A DNA stretch of 64,000 nucleotides from Dendrophyllia cribrosa (taxonomy: Eukaryota; Cnidaria; Anthozoa; Scleractinia; Dendrophylliidae): contig JAJLRJ010000008.1 of the NCBI GenBank assembly GCA_024195265.1, positions 26,962,432 to 27,026,431 of the forward strand. Reading direction: 5' to 3'. The position numbers and the translations under genes were made by a program. Positions 44,182 through 55,928 of this stretch are shown here, one piece after another. Every line of letters begins with the position of its first letter. The first letter of the stretch is position 1. The notes under the pieces are model-generated. The model was not told the origin of the DNA, searched no databases, and was given only the letters and a program-made list of their open reading frames with translations.

Positions 44182-44724
44182 GTCTTAATAAGGCTGCTTC
44201 TATGGAACATTTTCTGCTTTCTTTTCCTGCATAACTTTATTCAGGGAAAAAAATGTATCATAAATTTCAAAGTTGTGATCTCTCTGACTCTCTTACAGGA
44301 GTCATGATCTGGAGATGTTTCATGATTTTAGAAATTTTCTGAGGGAGTTTTGGTGATGGTCTGGGGATGCCTGTTAAATTTTTTTGTGGTTAAATTACAT
44401 ATGTTAGGAAGGAGCTTGATTCTAACATACATGAAGCATGCAAAAATTTTTGCTCTTTCAAAAGCTTTTAAAACTGTAGATTCATAATCCAGGGCCCCAA
44501 AATAAAATGTTTTGTTGTATTTTCTTACAAAAATTAGCACATAGGCCCTTTTTGCACTGAACCCTTGGAGAATTGCCTGACTCCTTTATCATTATGTCTA
44601 TTTGCAGTTTGGAAAAGAACTTGTAATCTGTTTAATACATTTCTCATGAAGGCCCTGAAAACATTCTGTGGCAAATTCTGTTTTATGTAAAAATATTTAA
44701 ATAACTATATTTAGAGAGGAAAGC
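44182..44724. other. Intergenic, no gene seen
   Basis: No supported feature. Confidence 0.5.
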
Positions 44725-44968
44725 TAAATCACGAGCCGTACTGTAGCTGGTTTTCATGCAGGTCCTCTATCTAGATCGAATTGGAATTTAGAATGTTGGT
44801 TTTTGAGGAGAGGGGAAAACCGGAGTACCCCCAGAAAAACCTCTCGGAGTAAGGAGAGAACCAACAACAAACTCAACCCACATATGACGCCGGGGCCAGA
44901 ATACGAACCCAGGCCACATTGGTGGGAGGCGAGTGCTCTCACCACTACACCACCCCAACTCCCTCCCC
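44725..44968 (-). mobile_element. tRNA-derived SINE
   Basis: On the minus strand a tRNA-like head has an A box (GTGTAGTGGTGAGAGCACTC) and a B box (GGGTTCGTATTC), followed by a conserved body (GTTCTCTCCTTACTCCG, GGGTACTCCGGTTTTCCC, CTCAAAAACCAACATTC) and a tail ending near 44725. Box spacing is that of a tRNA gene but the cloverleaf is degenerate, so it is a SINE rather than a tRNA gene. Confidence 0.85.
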
Positions 44969-46221
44969 CAACCCCCTCTGTTTATTACACTGATTTTGAA
45001 TTCAAGAAGCTACATTGTAAAGGTTTTTGGTTTGTGGTAAAACCTGCTTTAAATCAATAAGAAATGAATAATTCAATGCTGAACCTCAATGTGATTTCTT
45101 TTGTTAATATTCCCCCAAGCCTCGGAGCCAAGTATGAATTTTAATATATCGAAATTGGTCTATTATTGGGCCCAAAATGTTTTCAGGAATATATTTTCAA
45201 GAAATATAACAACTACTATAAGCAATGTATACAGGTGAGTCTCGTATAGACTACAAAGTAGTCTCTTATTTCTCTCAGGGATTATTCGGCGGGATAGTCA
45301 AGCAAGAGAAACATGCAAGCCAGTGTGTGAGAACATTGACTACATGAACCGAATTTCATAGACACTTGCATGTTTACCTCACTTGACTATTCACAAATAG
45401 GAAATAGGGGATTACTTGCAATCTAAAACTGGAAAGTAGTACTTTTAGAAAGGGTTGAATTTTAATTGAATAAAGTTCAACAGTGACTGCTTTTAGTAAA
45501 TTATTGAACATACATGTAGGAGGACTTGAATAATAAAAGATTGATGGTTTCTGAGTCACTTGCTTTGTACATGTCATAATGTGGGGAATTTGAATTGTTT
45601 TACCATTCCTTATACAAGGAAGCTAATGGTGGTCAAGACTAAGATTATGTAACACCATCATACAAGAGTCTCTGTGTAAAATCAACCACTTATTCAACCA
45701 CTATCAATTCAAAGGAAGCAATGGCATGTTGAGTTCTAGTGTTCATAACAGTAAACATACAGCCATGGAATCCAGGGAACTTTCATTTCAGCTTCCTTGA
45801 AAATTTTGACATATTTTTTGTAGTTGAGTTATTTAGTTGTCGAGTTCTTTCAGTTCCATTTTCACTGTACATGCATGGCGATCTTTGCCAGGAAAGAAAA
45901 GAGTGATTGCTGATATTGAGTCATTATTAGTATCTGTTGAGTTTGCCAACTTAATTTTTTCTTTGAAGATTTTCGGCAGTGCATTCTTCAAAAGGTCGCC
46001 TTGTCTTCGACCCAACCTTGAAGTCGACTTCAAATTTTAAACTTATACATTTTTTTATTCTCAATAAAAACTACAAGGTTTTCTTGCCAATACGTCGCTC
46101 TTAGCTTTCCCAAGGGTCGAAAGTGACGTCGTCGTTTCTACCTTGCAACATCCTTTTCTCCACGCGTGGCGAGTTTTCCCGTTCTTGGCACCGACTTCCT
46201 CTTTTCTTTAAGGCCTGGCTT
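44969..46221. other. Intergenic, partial hairpin relic
   Basis: 45110-45165 repeats one arm of the 15831-15974 hairpin (CCCAAGCCTCGGAG; GAATTTTAATATATCGAAAT). A minus-strand frame at 45833-46033 has fairly protein-like composition but no recognisable domain or splice context. Confidence 0.45.
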
Positions 46222-46337
46222 AACTAGGAAACATTGTTGCGGAGGCAAATGTTTCCCAGTTTAGCCGCGCGGGAAACATATGTTGCGGAAACAAATTTTG
46301 CTGCTCGGAAACAAGAAAATGTTTTTGCCTCTGGTCA

Positions 46338-46370
<33 letters not shown>

Positions 46371-46619
46371 TTCCGAAACATATGTTTCCCAGTTTAGCCA
46401 CCATGAAAGCAATGTTGACTGGTTTCCAGTGCTGCTCATTAAAAATGTTTCCTAGCAACGGCGAGCGGACCGGCGAGCGTACAACAATGCGCATGCGTGA
46501 CCCTTTGTTTCCGAAACAATTATTCCTCTTTTAGCCACCGGGGCAGCAAAACATTTTGTTTGCTTCCCGCTAATTTAGCCACCCCGGAAACATTACAGGA
46601 AACAATGTTTCCTAGTGTT
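46222..46619. mobile_element. 398-bp MITE with AACTAGGAAACATTGTT ends
   Basis: Inverted ends AACTAGGAAACATTGTT and AACAATGTTTCCTAGTGTT; the interior repeats GGAAACA/TGTTTCC words many times. Confidence 0.85.
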
Positions 46620-47033
46620 TAGTTAGGGAACTTTTAAGTTCCCTAAAGAGGAATTTGACGTTGATCATTTGACGTTGTTGTTTTGCAGGGAACGGCAAAG
46701 AAATGTACAAAAGTGTAAAACGCACGTGCAGAGGTATTGTTTTCGCTCATTAAGCCTATTGTTTCGTGCCGTTCTCGCTGCCGTCTCCGTCGTGGTTGCT
46801 TAAACTCCCTTTTAACTCGTGAATACGCGAAGCGTTGAATGAGTTACAGCAGTGGGACAAAAATTCACTCGATCACGTGATCGGCTGGTCACCAAGACGG
46901 TAATGGTCACCTGCCTTGGGTATGGAATTGAACTCAGAGGGGTGGGGGTGGGTCGGTGGAGCCAAAGTCTAGGAAAGAAAGGGGAGGGTCCGAAGGTTGC
47001 TTCGTATTCACGAGTTGGCCAATAGGAGTCTGA

Positions 47034-47720
47034 TTATAAAAAGTGCCATATGCCCTTTATCACATACCATAGCGAACATGTGGTCAATGCATGGTCAACG
47101 TTAATGTTGGATACCAAACATACCCCACCCCCTTCCTCCTCGTGCACTTTTTTTGACATGGTTGACAGGCAATCCCTAAAACGTTTTAATGTTTGTTTCT
47201 TTGCATTGATTTGATCAGCCCGATTGTGTCGAGGCCCGACTGAGTCGGAGAGCAAATCGTACTTGTAAATTTTCGAAAACAAGCGTCACAGGCTTTGAAG
47301 ATTTTCTCTGAGTACAAACACCACTTTCAACTGAACCAAATGAGGATGGTAAGAAAAAGAACTGGGAACAGGAGATTATTTATTGGAGAATGAGTGAAGT
47401 ATCCGTGATGTCTTAAAATGTTTTTATAGCATACCTTGCCTACTGAGACTATACAGCGACAAATGCGAACAGGATAAAATGAGTTGGAAAGTGCAGACAA
47501 GTCGATCCACGTGTATGGCTTTGTCAAAATGGGTGTAAAACGTCTAAATAGAAAAGTTCAGAGATTGTTTAACTTCAAGAGGTATTTCCCTAAACGCATC
47601 CTTATCTGTGCAGCTCTCAATGAGTAGACTCAGATTTAGCGACCCAACTCGAGTCCGAATGTACGTGAATGTACGTCCGATTTGTTCCCGATAGAATCGC
47701 CCCAATTTTTAAAATCGTAC
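47034..47720 (-). pseudogene. Unassigned minus-strand frames, unit 1
   Basis: Counterparts of 55322-55928: the peptide around DKDAFREIPLEVKQSLNFSI is followed here by an in-frame stop. No family recognised. Confidence 0.2.
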
Positions 47721-47792
47721 TTGATTGCATGAGCCCATGGCGATTACTTTGTACTTAGGGAAATGCGCAAGTCTAAAACTTGAGCAAACAAA

Positions 47793-47933
47793 ATGGCGGC
47801 GGCTCATTACGAGGCCGCGCTGCTGCTGCTCTGCTTATTGCTGCTGCAAACAAACAAACAACTGCAAGACGAAAAGAAGGAGAACAACTGGCGGCCGTCC
47901 GTTCCCCTTGCGGTCGGGAGCGGCGGGATGTAG
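47793..47933 (+). CDS. Small ORF, 46 codons, hydrophobic N-terminus
   Basis: ATGGCGGCGGCTCATTACGA starts a frame with a leucine-rich segment (AALLLLCLLLLQTNKQLQDE) and basic/tryptophan end. The beginning resembles the N-termini of some Harbinger-type nuclease genes, but that is a guess. The unit 2 copy (55,9-56,1 kb) has a 2-base deletion and a different, earlier stop. Confidence 0.3.
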   Translation: MAAAHYEAALLLLCLLLLQTNKQLQDEKKENNWRPSVPLAVGSGGM

Positions 47934-48842
47934 CTGTATTCGCAGGCTATAACTGCTTTCATTTATAACGACATAATTTATGACAAGTATGTAGCTTTAA
48001 CATTCAATTTTTATATACATGTTGTTTTGATTACACAATACTAAAAATGAAATAAAAGCGTTGAATGTAATTAGTTTAAAAACTCGATTACAAGACGAAA
48101 AAAAATGCTGTTATTTAATCTACATTAAAAACTCGTTTTTTTTGTATCAAATACGATTTAAAAGAAGACCGAATTGAATTGTTTTATTATATTTATTTTA
48201 ATTGTATCTATAAATGTTCAACCTTGTAACAGTCTATATGTTGTAATTCAGCGTATAAATTCCTTTTCTGAGTTCCTTTGCATTTTCCATAACGCTCTAC
48301 TTCACAATTTTCATTACAGGAGTGTTAATAGGGTACACCCCCCTTTATTAGTAGGATTTGTCCATTTGGATTTGCTAAATATTATGAAAGTAAAGAGAAG
48401 TTTTAAAAATGTAATACCACATGATCGAGGTAATTATGCAGTGTTGTGCGAGGGAGTTATGATCATCTCGAGTTGATTGGTCTCAATTTGTCTCTCAAAC
48501 CCCTTAATGGCAGAAGAATCTCACTATCATGATATAAGGCCAAGTTTATAAGCAACTTCTTTTGGAGAGATAAAGTCACATACATTGAAGAAGTCACGTC
48601 TACTGAGCTACTTTCACTGACATTTTGAACGCAATAGCAGAGTTCATCTCTACGTTTTCGACCCAAAAATGTCACTCTGATGGCAACAACCGGAGAAAAT
48701 ATAACATTGAAAGTAAACACGTCAAAAGGTACCGAAACCGCATTTTAGCCCCTTAAATGTACAACGAGAATCCCCGTCACTATTACATGGGAGTTTTTCC
48801 CCGGAATACTGTTCAACTCGTTCATGCTCATCACTTCCCTGC

Positions 48843-49779
48843 TCAGTGCCGGTCGCGCGCAAACCACACCAGCACCGCAATGACAAAAAGAAGGATTATT
48901 AAGTCGAATCTCTCGGCACGAATTAACTTCTCCTCAAGAAGGGATCGATATTCTTCGATTTCATTGCACATCATTTCCACATCGTATTGTAGTGATTCAA
49001 GCTTATTGATTGTTTCTGTGACTGGAACCGACGCTGAAAAAACTCTTTACACCAGCAGTGGATGCGACAAGAGCTCCTGGGACATTTCCAACAAAAATCG
49101 ATGCCACAGACAAAGCAACGGAGCCCAATGTGTAACCTGCAGCCCATCTTCTACCGCTCAAACCTTTCTTGATGTCGTTGTGAATGACTCGAAACAGTTG
49201 CTTAAGTTCTGCTTGATAGCGACTTAACTTTTCAATCACCTCCTTCGTAATCTTCCGCAAGGTAGCGGTGCTAACGTATTCCCACTGTGGCAGTAGCTCG
49301 TTATGTATCAGATCTATCAACGGTCGCAGCTCCATCTGCAGCAATTCGAACTCTTTCCGATATATCTTGTAGTCCATGTCCAAGCTCATAGCCCGGTCTT
49401 ACAGGTCCACAGCTCTGTACAGCAAATACACCGACACAAAACACAGTCCTTCCCGTTTAGCAACCGCTACTGCCTTTTTGCCCAGATTTGGTACCTTTAG
49501 GATGACATCTCGCACCTCTTGAGGAATCATGCTATGAACTGTCTTCCAGTCAGTCGCCTTGTATATCTTGTATAGTTCCTTTACGCAGTCGATGAAATTC
49601 ACCAGTTGCTTTATATCTATCGGTTTGCCCTCCATCATCCAGTTCTTTCCGTAAATGGCTACCTCTATGCATCCCTTTGGCACGCTGGTTGCTTCAGTTG
49701 GAGAAATCATCATGATAGCCACAAGTAACACTCCGCTAGCACAGAAGAGAAAGCGGAAGTACTTCCGGTCTTGGAGCAT
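48843..49779 (-). pseudogene. Type B gene copy B4
   Basis: Starts MLQDRKYFRFLFCASGVLLV and matches B3 closely through VPKGC and NFIDC. An in-frame TAA replaces the Tyr codon in VDLYDRAM (near 49401). A frameshift near 49015 cuts the end of the hairpin from the final helix; the frame for the C-terminal helix and membrane segment (LLFVIAVLVWFARDRH) ends at 48843. Otherwise well preserved, so inactivation looks recent. Confidence 0.92.
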
Positions 49780-50068
49780 ATTGGAGATAAAAAGAGACAG
49801 AACTTCCTTTCCTTTGATATTATATGTTTGCTAGTCTTTAGTGTGATCAGCAAGTACCAGGTTTCTGTTGCTGTGTAACCGGTAATTTGGACTGAACCGC
49901 CAACAAGAGCTGCTGCTTTAAAATACACGTTCGACAGTCACTGGCTGTAATGACGCGTCTAAACTACAGATTGTTGTCGTGGCAAAAACTGGGTCGAATA
50001 CACAAGTGTTTTGTACAGCGGGGACCTAGCTGTCCAAACGATGTCTGTGATTGGCGAACGATACAATA
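49780..50068 (-). promoter_or_regulatory. Conserved type B upstream region (B4)
   Basis: As for B3 and B5; the core motif is changed to AATGACGCG (49949-49957). Contains CAAAAACTGGGTCGAATACA. Confidence 0.45.
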
Positions 50069-50338
50069 GCGCTGCGCACAATTTTGAACCCGTTATGACT
50101 CAGACAAACAAACTCCTCCTGCATAATAATTTTGTTTGGGAAAGTGGTGTTGACGAACACTTTGATGCGGTTTTTATCGATATTTTCGCAAGAACATCGA
50201 TCACCCGGGTCAATGTTGAATAGAAAACCTAAACATTATTCTTGGAACATCTCAAACTTTGGTGAAAATGCAAAGAATTAATAGAGAGCGGCAATATTAT
50301 TGTCTGAAAGATTTCACTCTCGAGAGGTCCAGTTTGCA

Positions 50339-50509
50339 GTATACAGCTATTTCAATTAAGCTTAAAGCCTACAAGCCAAGACCGCAAGGTAGTGTGGATA
50401 GTTGTTAATAGCAATTGTGGTGAATTTATGCATATAAATCCCATACTACCTTGCGGTCTTGGCTTTGAGCTTTTTTCATCCGACAACGTTAATTAAAATA
50501 GCTGTATAC
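50339..50509. mobile_element. 171-bp hairpin MITE
   Basis: Ends GTATACAGCTATTT inverted; stem continues AGCCAAGACCGCAAGGTAGT with complement at 50447-50466. Confidence 0.88.
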
Positions 50510-51298
50510 AGCTGAGCCGTTAGAAACGTAGCATATTGAACCAAGCGGTTATAAAAAAGTGGTCCATTGCACATAAAAGGCAGGTTTCAATAATGGTGAA
50601 AAGAAATGATAATCTGTCCATTGCTCAGCTGAAAGGATAGGTTTAGTTTTATGCTGTTTATGCGACCGCAGGTGGTAACAGAAAAGTTTATATTCGTTGG
50701 ACGAATACTTGAGAATAAGCAGCTCTCCAATTTTCCAAATTGCGGCCTATATATTCTCCAAGCGTTACAGTATATATTCAGTATCCCTTAGAATATATAC
50801 GCAAAGACAGGATTTTTGCACAAAAACAAATTCGCTAGTGATGCACACATCTTAGTCATACAAGGAGAATACAACAATTTACTTTTGCCTTAATTTTGGG
50901 CGAAAGTCGTGAAATGTTTTCTGAACAATGCCCCTATCTTTAATCGCTATCCCAGTGGGACAAATCTATTGTTTTCTTAGCGAATCACAGACATCGTGTG
51001 GACAGGTGCGGGACTACCAGTTTTGTATGCGATGCTTCATATTTCTGTCAAGCGTTCCCGAGGACTGTAAATACCGTAACGGCTACCCGGAAGTAACGTT
51101 AATTTTCGGACCTTTCTAGAAATTCCCGAAAGTAACGGTCCAATCGAAAATGCCATACTGAGATTTCAATAGCTCAGTAAATGCCAAGGAATGCCGAAGG
51201 ATGAATGAGAAAGTGAGAATTACAGTGACATTATGCTTATTCCCCGGTTGTGTTTATCGTCATTTTAGTTTCTTCAATTTCTCACGTATGTAGGCCCA
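50510..51298. other. Intergenic, no gene seen
   Basis: No supported feature. Confidence 0.5.
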
Positions 51299-51483
51299 TT
51301 TCAGACGCCGAACTTTTCATGAGCCGAACCTAATACCTTAAATTAGGTACATGAAAAGTTCGGCGTCTGAATCAGTTAAGATTGGAACAGCTCAGCCGTT
51401 CTTCCCGCCTGGCTCAGCCGGGAATTTCGGCTTTGGAACGGCTTTAATTCAGACGCCGAACTTTTCATGAGCCGAACCTAATG
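51299..51483. repeat. Inverted/direct repeat, CAGACGCCGAACTTTTC family
   Basis: TTTCAGACGCCGAACTTTTC at 51299, inverted at about 51351-51372, and direct again at about 51449-51480. Probably a MITE with a second half copy. Confidence 0.8.
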
Positions 51484-51794
51484 CATAAATTATTATTATT
51501 TTCACATTATTATAACGAATCAGCTGTTGAATAGACACGAGTGTTTACCACGGAGTTTATTTACGCGTTAATGAGTGACGACATTGCGTGCGATATTCTG
51601 TTTTGTTTTTCAACGGTATTTTTTCCCAATGAAGCTTTTATTTGCTCTTCTTCAGCGTACGTGTTTCTAATAGCAGTTGGCAAAGGTGGTACAGACATGT
51701 AGTTTGTATAGAGACGTTTTCCCCCAAAACGGGTCAAACGATCTGCGACAGAAGCACTTTTTCGGGAAAATGTGTGACGTGACTGATACCTGTA
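51484..51794. other. Intergenic, no gene seen
   Basis: No supported feature. Confidence 0.45.
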
Positions 51795-52346
51795 TTCTTG
51801 GTTTTCACTTACGTCATATCAAAATTTGGAAGCATTAAACAATAGATTTCGAAACTAAAATGTTTATGGAATTGTAGAAAGTTTAAAACTACACATGGTC
51901 ACACATCTTGGCCAAATTTTGAAGCGCAAAAGCATTTCGTTTAAGAGTTATAGGCGAACGAGTATTAGACATTTTTAGTAAGAAATGTATGGAACGGCCA
52001 TCTTTGTGCCCCACTCATGGGCACAAAGATGGCGACCAAAAAGCAAATCAAAACATATTGTATTTGCTATAAGCTTCATTAACTCAGCTTATAAGCACTT
52101 ATAATGCAAACAATAACTTTCAGCTGATTCAATTTCGTTTATTTTCACGGCTTATCTCAGAAAATAACGTGACGAATTGCGTGACACATTTAAAACCTTT
52201 GTAAATCGGAAGCAAAACATCGTTAAAACCTGAAACGTTTTGTGGAAGATTATAACACTGGTATCCACATACCATGTTAAAAACAGCTTTGTAGGATGTA
52301 TACTTCAGATTTTGGAATTTTTATGACGTCATGTGAAAACCAAGAA
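51795..52346. mobile_element. MITE with TTCTTGGTTTTCAC ends
   Basis: 552 bp, ends TTCTTGGTTTTCAC and GTGAAAACCAAGAA; central hairpin CCATCTTTGTGCCCC/GGGCACAAAGATGG (52001-52033). Same family as 24573-25360 and 13735-14175. Confidence 0.88.
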
Positions 52347-52379
52347 TTGCATCTTCTTGACGACTCGGTTTGACGTCGT

Positions 52380-52641
52380 GACGACGCAAATGAGGGCTGC
52401 GTCACGTCATTCCTCAGAGAAGCTGTAGTGTTGTCGTCGATTCAACTCTCTACGTCTTCTGTTATATTCGCGTAAAATTTCCGCTGTTTGAGGCTTTTAC
52501 ACTCCGCAGTTATCACAGACGACAGGATAGTCGCCGATACGAAGACTAAAAGGTGCAAAGATGACTATATCCGAAATGTTTTCACAAGACCAAAAGTACT
52601 TTCGCCTTCGTGCAAGTTTCGAAAGTTTCCATTTTAGCTGA
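52380..52641 (+). pseudogene. Type A 5' fragment (copy A7)
   Basis: Upstream region and first codons (ATG at 52561: MTISEMFSQDQKYFRLRASF) of a type A gene. A 9-bp insertion and a TGA in place of CGA follow. About 855 bp corresponding to 60317-61172 (the rest of the gene) is missing; sequence passes directly into the A1 3' flank at CTGTATGAAATTCACGGGG. CACGTCATT is at 52403-52411. Confidence 0.88.
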
Positions 52642-52718
52642 GTTTTACTTTTGGCGTTCTTGCTGAGTTCTCCTGTATGAAATTCACGGGGCTGATCGTC
52701 GAAAAATTTTGGGGCAAC

Positions 52719-52869
52719 GTAGCAGCTCTCGTAAGGTCTCACGTCGTTGGTTCGATACCCTTTGAGACAACAATAGAACAGACAACACAACAATGGACCC
52801 TAGCCCTAAAAGCAATAGAAGCTGTGTTTTACAATTCCAATGAAAATAGAGGTTTCTGAGAGCTGCTAC
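52719..52869. mobile_element. 151-bp MITE
   Basis: Ends GTAGCAGCTCTC and GAGAGCTGCTAC, inserted in a MITE remnant whose two halves (AAAAATTTTGG, GAAATTTTGAAAGG) surround it. Confidence 0.75.
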
Positions 52870-53530
52870 ACTACCGAAATTTTGAAAGGAACCCGTATTG
52901 TAGGTGTGGTTCATATTAATTTTTGTACCCCTAAGAGGAAGCAATTCTTTCTGAAAAGTTGTTCCTGTCAGCAAATGTTAATTGTTTTTATGGGTATTAG
53001 AATACCCTAAAAGGTATCAGAACAATCAAACACTCTTAGTACTGGAACCAAACCACGAATTTCAACCCTGAAAAAAAACGAAAAGAACCTTTACCGCTTT
53101 TCACTCCTTATAGAATTAATAAGATATTATCCAAGTAAAAACCTGCTAAAGATGATAGACAGCTTTCATTATAATGTATACCGGCATGTTTGCACAACTT
53201 TGTATAGCATCATAAACTGCACGAACAACGAGCACAGTGCTGCTCAGTAGCATTCATCAGTGATTTATTTGACTTGTCACAGTTTGGGACCACCTTGCAC
53301 AGTACTACTAATAAACGGCATAAAATGTACTGCTCAATAGCTAGACCATAAATTGTTTTAACTGTTTTATCACCGATGTACGTCGACACATGAAGTCAGC
53401 CACACTGACTCCTAAGTAATGAGTTTCCGTTCCTGATTAGTAGCTAGTCCCCTTGCAAAATACGGCGGACTAAATTATCATAAGATACTGTTTCTAGTCC
53501 CCTTCTCAGTTTCACGTGTGTTCGTTAAGA

Positions 53531-53957
53531 TCGATCCTTTAAAGTCATGGCTTAAAACCGGGGAGCCGGTTGCACCCCACATCATCGTCACTTTTACCCG
53601 CTCCCCATCCCCCCTTGAGCAGCTAAACGAACTCAACAATCAAACTGGAAAAACATCGGTGGAAAATAGGGGACTGTTACCAGTCTAAATTACCATAGGC
53701 AGTACGAACCGATTCAAAAACACAACCATTATCCCGTGGAGTTCTGGTAAAGAGAATGAACCAGAGGTAGTCTTGGTACAATGTTCATGGCTCCTGGCCA
53801 TCAGTAGTCAAAGACACTTAATTATAGGCTCAGTGCACTGGTAGGGAAGTTTTAAACAACACTGGACTGCCACAATTTGCGGGTTTGCATTGACGCAAAG
53901 CTTTGAAAAAAGGGATTTAAAGTAGGAGACAGCGTAAGATCTCGATGTGGCTGTAGC
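53531..53957. other. Intergenic, no gene seen
   Basis: No supported feature. Confidence 0.5.
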
Positions 53958-54460
53958 GATGTCTCACGCTGTTACACGCTGCATTTTTTTATGCAGCAAG
54001 TCCCGTAACGGCGTTGTAGGACCTGATGCAAGTTCGTTGCTGCTGCACGAACCGAGGTGTTACACGGTGCGACGTTCTTCGTGCAGCTTGCAACAATTTA
54101 TTCTCGACCCAAAGCTCTTCTCTCTTTCGGTCGCGCGACCAAAAAAAAGACTGAGAGCTCTGGGCTCAAGAATGGCAACGATTTGGATGTCACGCATGCG
54201 CAAAGGGTTTTAAAACCAAAACGTTGCGAGACTTCTCACAAAGGGGAAGTAACACGCTGCAATGCACAAAAAACGTTGCTGCAATCGTTGCGAAAAGTAG
54301 AACCCAATTCTACTTTCTCCAACAATTGCAGCAGCTTCAGTCTCGCAACGATCTTGACCATTGCAGGTGGTGTTACACGCTGTAATGGTTGCATTGTCTC
54401 GTAACGGCGTTGCGAGACTTTCTGCACGAAAAATTGCAGCGTGTAACACCGCCTTTAGCC
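53958..54460. mobile_element. MITE rich in TTACACGCTGCAA repeats
   Basis: CACGCTGTTACACGCTGCA on the left and TTGCAGCGTGTAACACCG on the right; interior carries several more TTACACGCTG, GTTGCGAGACT and TCGTGCAG words in both orientations. Confidence 0.7.
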
Positions 54461-54469
54461 AACAATCCC

Positions 54470-54889
54470 GAAAGAAACGTAAAATTTCTTTTAAAACGAA
54501 CCATATCAACATAACAGCATGCATATGCAAACCGCTTTAAGTAAATCGCGAGTGCCTCTACTTTATCAACAACAAGGCCGTTGTAGCACTCAATTTCATC
54601 TGGTAGGTCCAAGGCTTCAGTCAGCCTGTAGATGTCGTTCTATAAAACCTGAAGTTCGTTTAAATTCATCATCGCACAATTTATCGATATCGAAGCGTTT
54701 CCCTCCACACGGTATTCCAGGATTCTTTGGCTTGTTCAAATCGTACAAGGGAATAAACTCCTCATCGCTCAAGAACTTGAAGTGGTGAGCTAACAAGAGA
54801 GCTTCCTTAATCTTTGGCATTTCGTCTACTGATCGACCGATCTGTACGCGTAACGAAAAAATGGCCGACCCCGTCGACGACAACGGCAA
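54470..54889 (-). pseudogene. N-terminal part of a DDE_Tnp_4-type transposase gene
   Basis: From about 54820: MPKIKEALLLAHHFKFLSDE, then EFIPLYDLNKPKNPGIPCGG and FDIDKLCDDEFKRTSGFIER; after a one-base shift near 54630, DIYRLTEALDLPDEIECYNG then EALAIYLKRFAYACCYVDMV. This DEEF...YDLNKP...RFD...DDE..FRF...DI..L...LDLPD...CYNG...EAL.I.LKRF order is typical of N-terminal regions of Harbinger-like transposases in anthozoans. The catalytic part is absent, replaced by a MITE at 54460. Confidence 0.72.
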
Positions 54890-54931
54890 CGTTAAATATA
54901 AATATTACCCTGCGCAGCGTTAATTGTAGTT

Positions 54932-55052
54932 ACGTGAAAAAGTGTTAAGTTTAACGCTGTAAAAAGTGTTTCGGCAAAGCTGCCTTTATCAGTAGTCATG
55001 AGGTCACTACTGATGAACTTTTTACAGCGTTAAACTTAACACTTTTTCACGT
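54932..55052. mobile_element. 121-bp hairpin MITE
   Basis: ACGTGAAAAAGTGTTAAGTT pairs with AACTTAACACTTTTTCACGT; near-complete self-complementarity except for a small loop around 54990. Confidence 0.88.
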
Positions 55053-55321
55053 GACAACGGCAACGTCTCGACCCAGTCCTTCGGAGTTGACGTCGGTGTT
55101 CGTAAGGTCCCTGGTCACCTGCAACGGTCACCTGCCTTGGGTTTGGAGTTGGACGCAAGGGGGTGGGGGTGGGTCGGTGGAGTCAAAGTCTAGGAAAGAA
55201 AGGGGAAGGTCCGAAGGTTACTTCGTATTCACGAGTTGGCCAATAGGAGTCTGATTATAAAAAGTGCCATATGCCCTTTATCACATACCATAGCGAACAT
55301 GTGGTCAATGCATGGTCAACG

Positions 55322-55928
55322 TTAATGCTGGATACCAAACATACCCCACCCTCTTCCTCCTCGTGCACTTTTTTTTGACGTGGTTGATAGGCAATCCCTG
55401 AAACGTTTTAACATTTGTTTCTTTGCATTGATTTTATCAGCCCAATTGTGTCGAGGCCCGACTGAGTCGAAGAGCAAATCGTACTTGTAAATTTTCGCAA
55501 ACAAGCGTCACAGGCTTTGAAGATTTTCTCTGAGGACAAACACCACTTTCAACTGAACCAAATGAGGATGGTAAGAAAAAGAACTGGGAACAGGAGATTA
55601 TTTATTGGAGAATGAGTGAAGTATCCTTGATGTCTTAAAATGTTTTTTAAAGCATACCTTGTCTACTGAGACTATACAGCGACAAATGCGAACAGGATAA
55701 AATGAGTTGGAAAGTGCAGACAAGTCGATCCACTTGTATGGCTTTGTCAAAATGGGTGTAAAACGTACAAATAGAAAAGTTCAGAGATTGTTTAACTTCA
55801 AGAGGTATTTCCCTAAACGCATCCTTATCTGTGCAGCTCTCAATGAGTAGACTGAGATTTAGCCACCCGACTCGAGTCCGAATGTACGTGAATGTACGTC
55901 CGATTTGTCCCCGATAGAATCGCCCCAA
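55322..55928 (-). CDS. Unassigned minus-strand frames, unit 2
   Basis: A 93-codon frame from 55928 (MGRFYRGQIGRTFTYIRTRV onward, through DKDAFREIPLEVKQSLNF) reaches AAG|GTATGC, a possible donor; about 170 bp on, another frame reads IYKYDLLFDSVGPRHNWADK. Both are conserved in the other unit, but that is expected from the duplication itself. No family recognised. Confidence 0.25.

Larger units (their letters stand above)
46917..53530. repeat. Segmental duplication unit 1 (B4 + A7)
   Basis: Colinear with 55125-61985. Starts at GGTCACCTGCCTTGGG; includes an sORF region, type B gene B4 (minus), and type A 5' fragment A7 (plus) plus its 3' flank (GATAGACAGCTTTCATTATA onward). Between B4 and A7 it has 2.3 kb (50069-52379) absent from unit 2. 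Confidence 0.88.

Noticed and set aside
44890..44965. tRNA gene on the minus strand
   Set aside because: A and B boxes are present, but the cloverleaf does not close and a conserved SINE body follows.
45833..46033. 66-codon minus-strand frame with protein-like composition
   Set aside because: No start context, splice sites or family recognised; too short to support.
54057..54530. Overlapping frames on both strands
   Set aside because: They fall in the TTACACGCTGCAA-repeat MITE.
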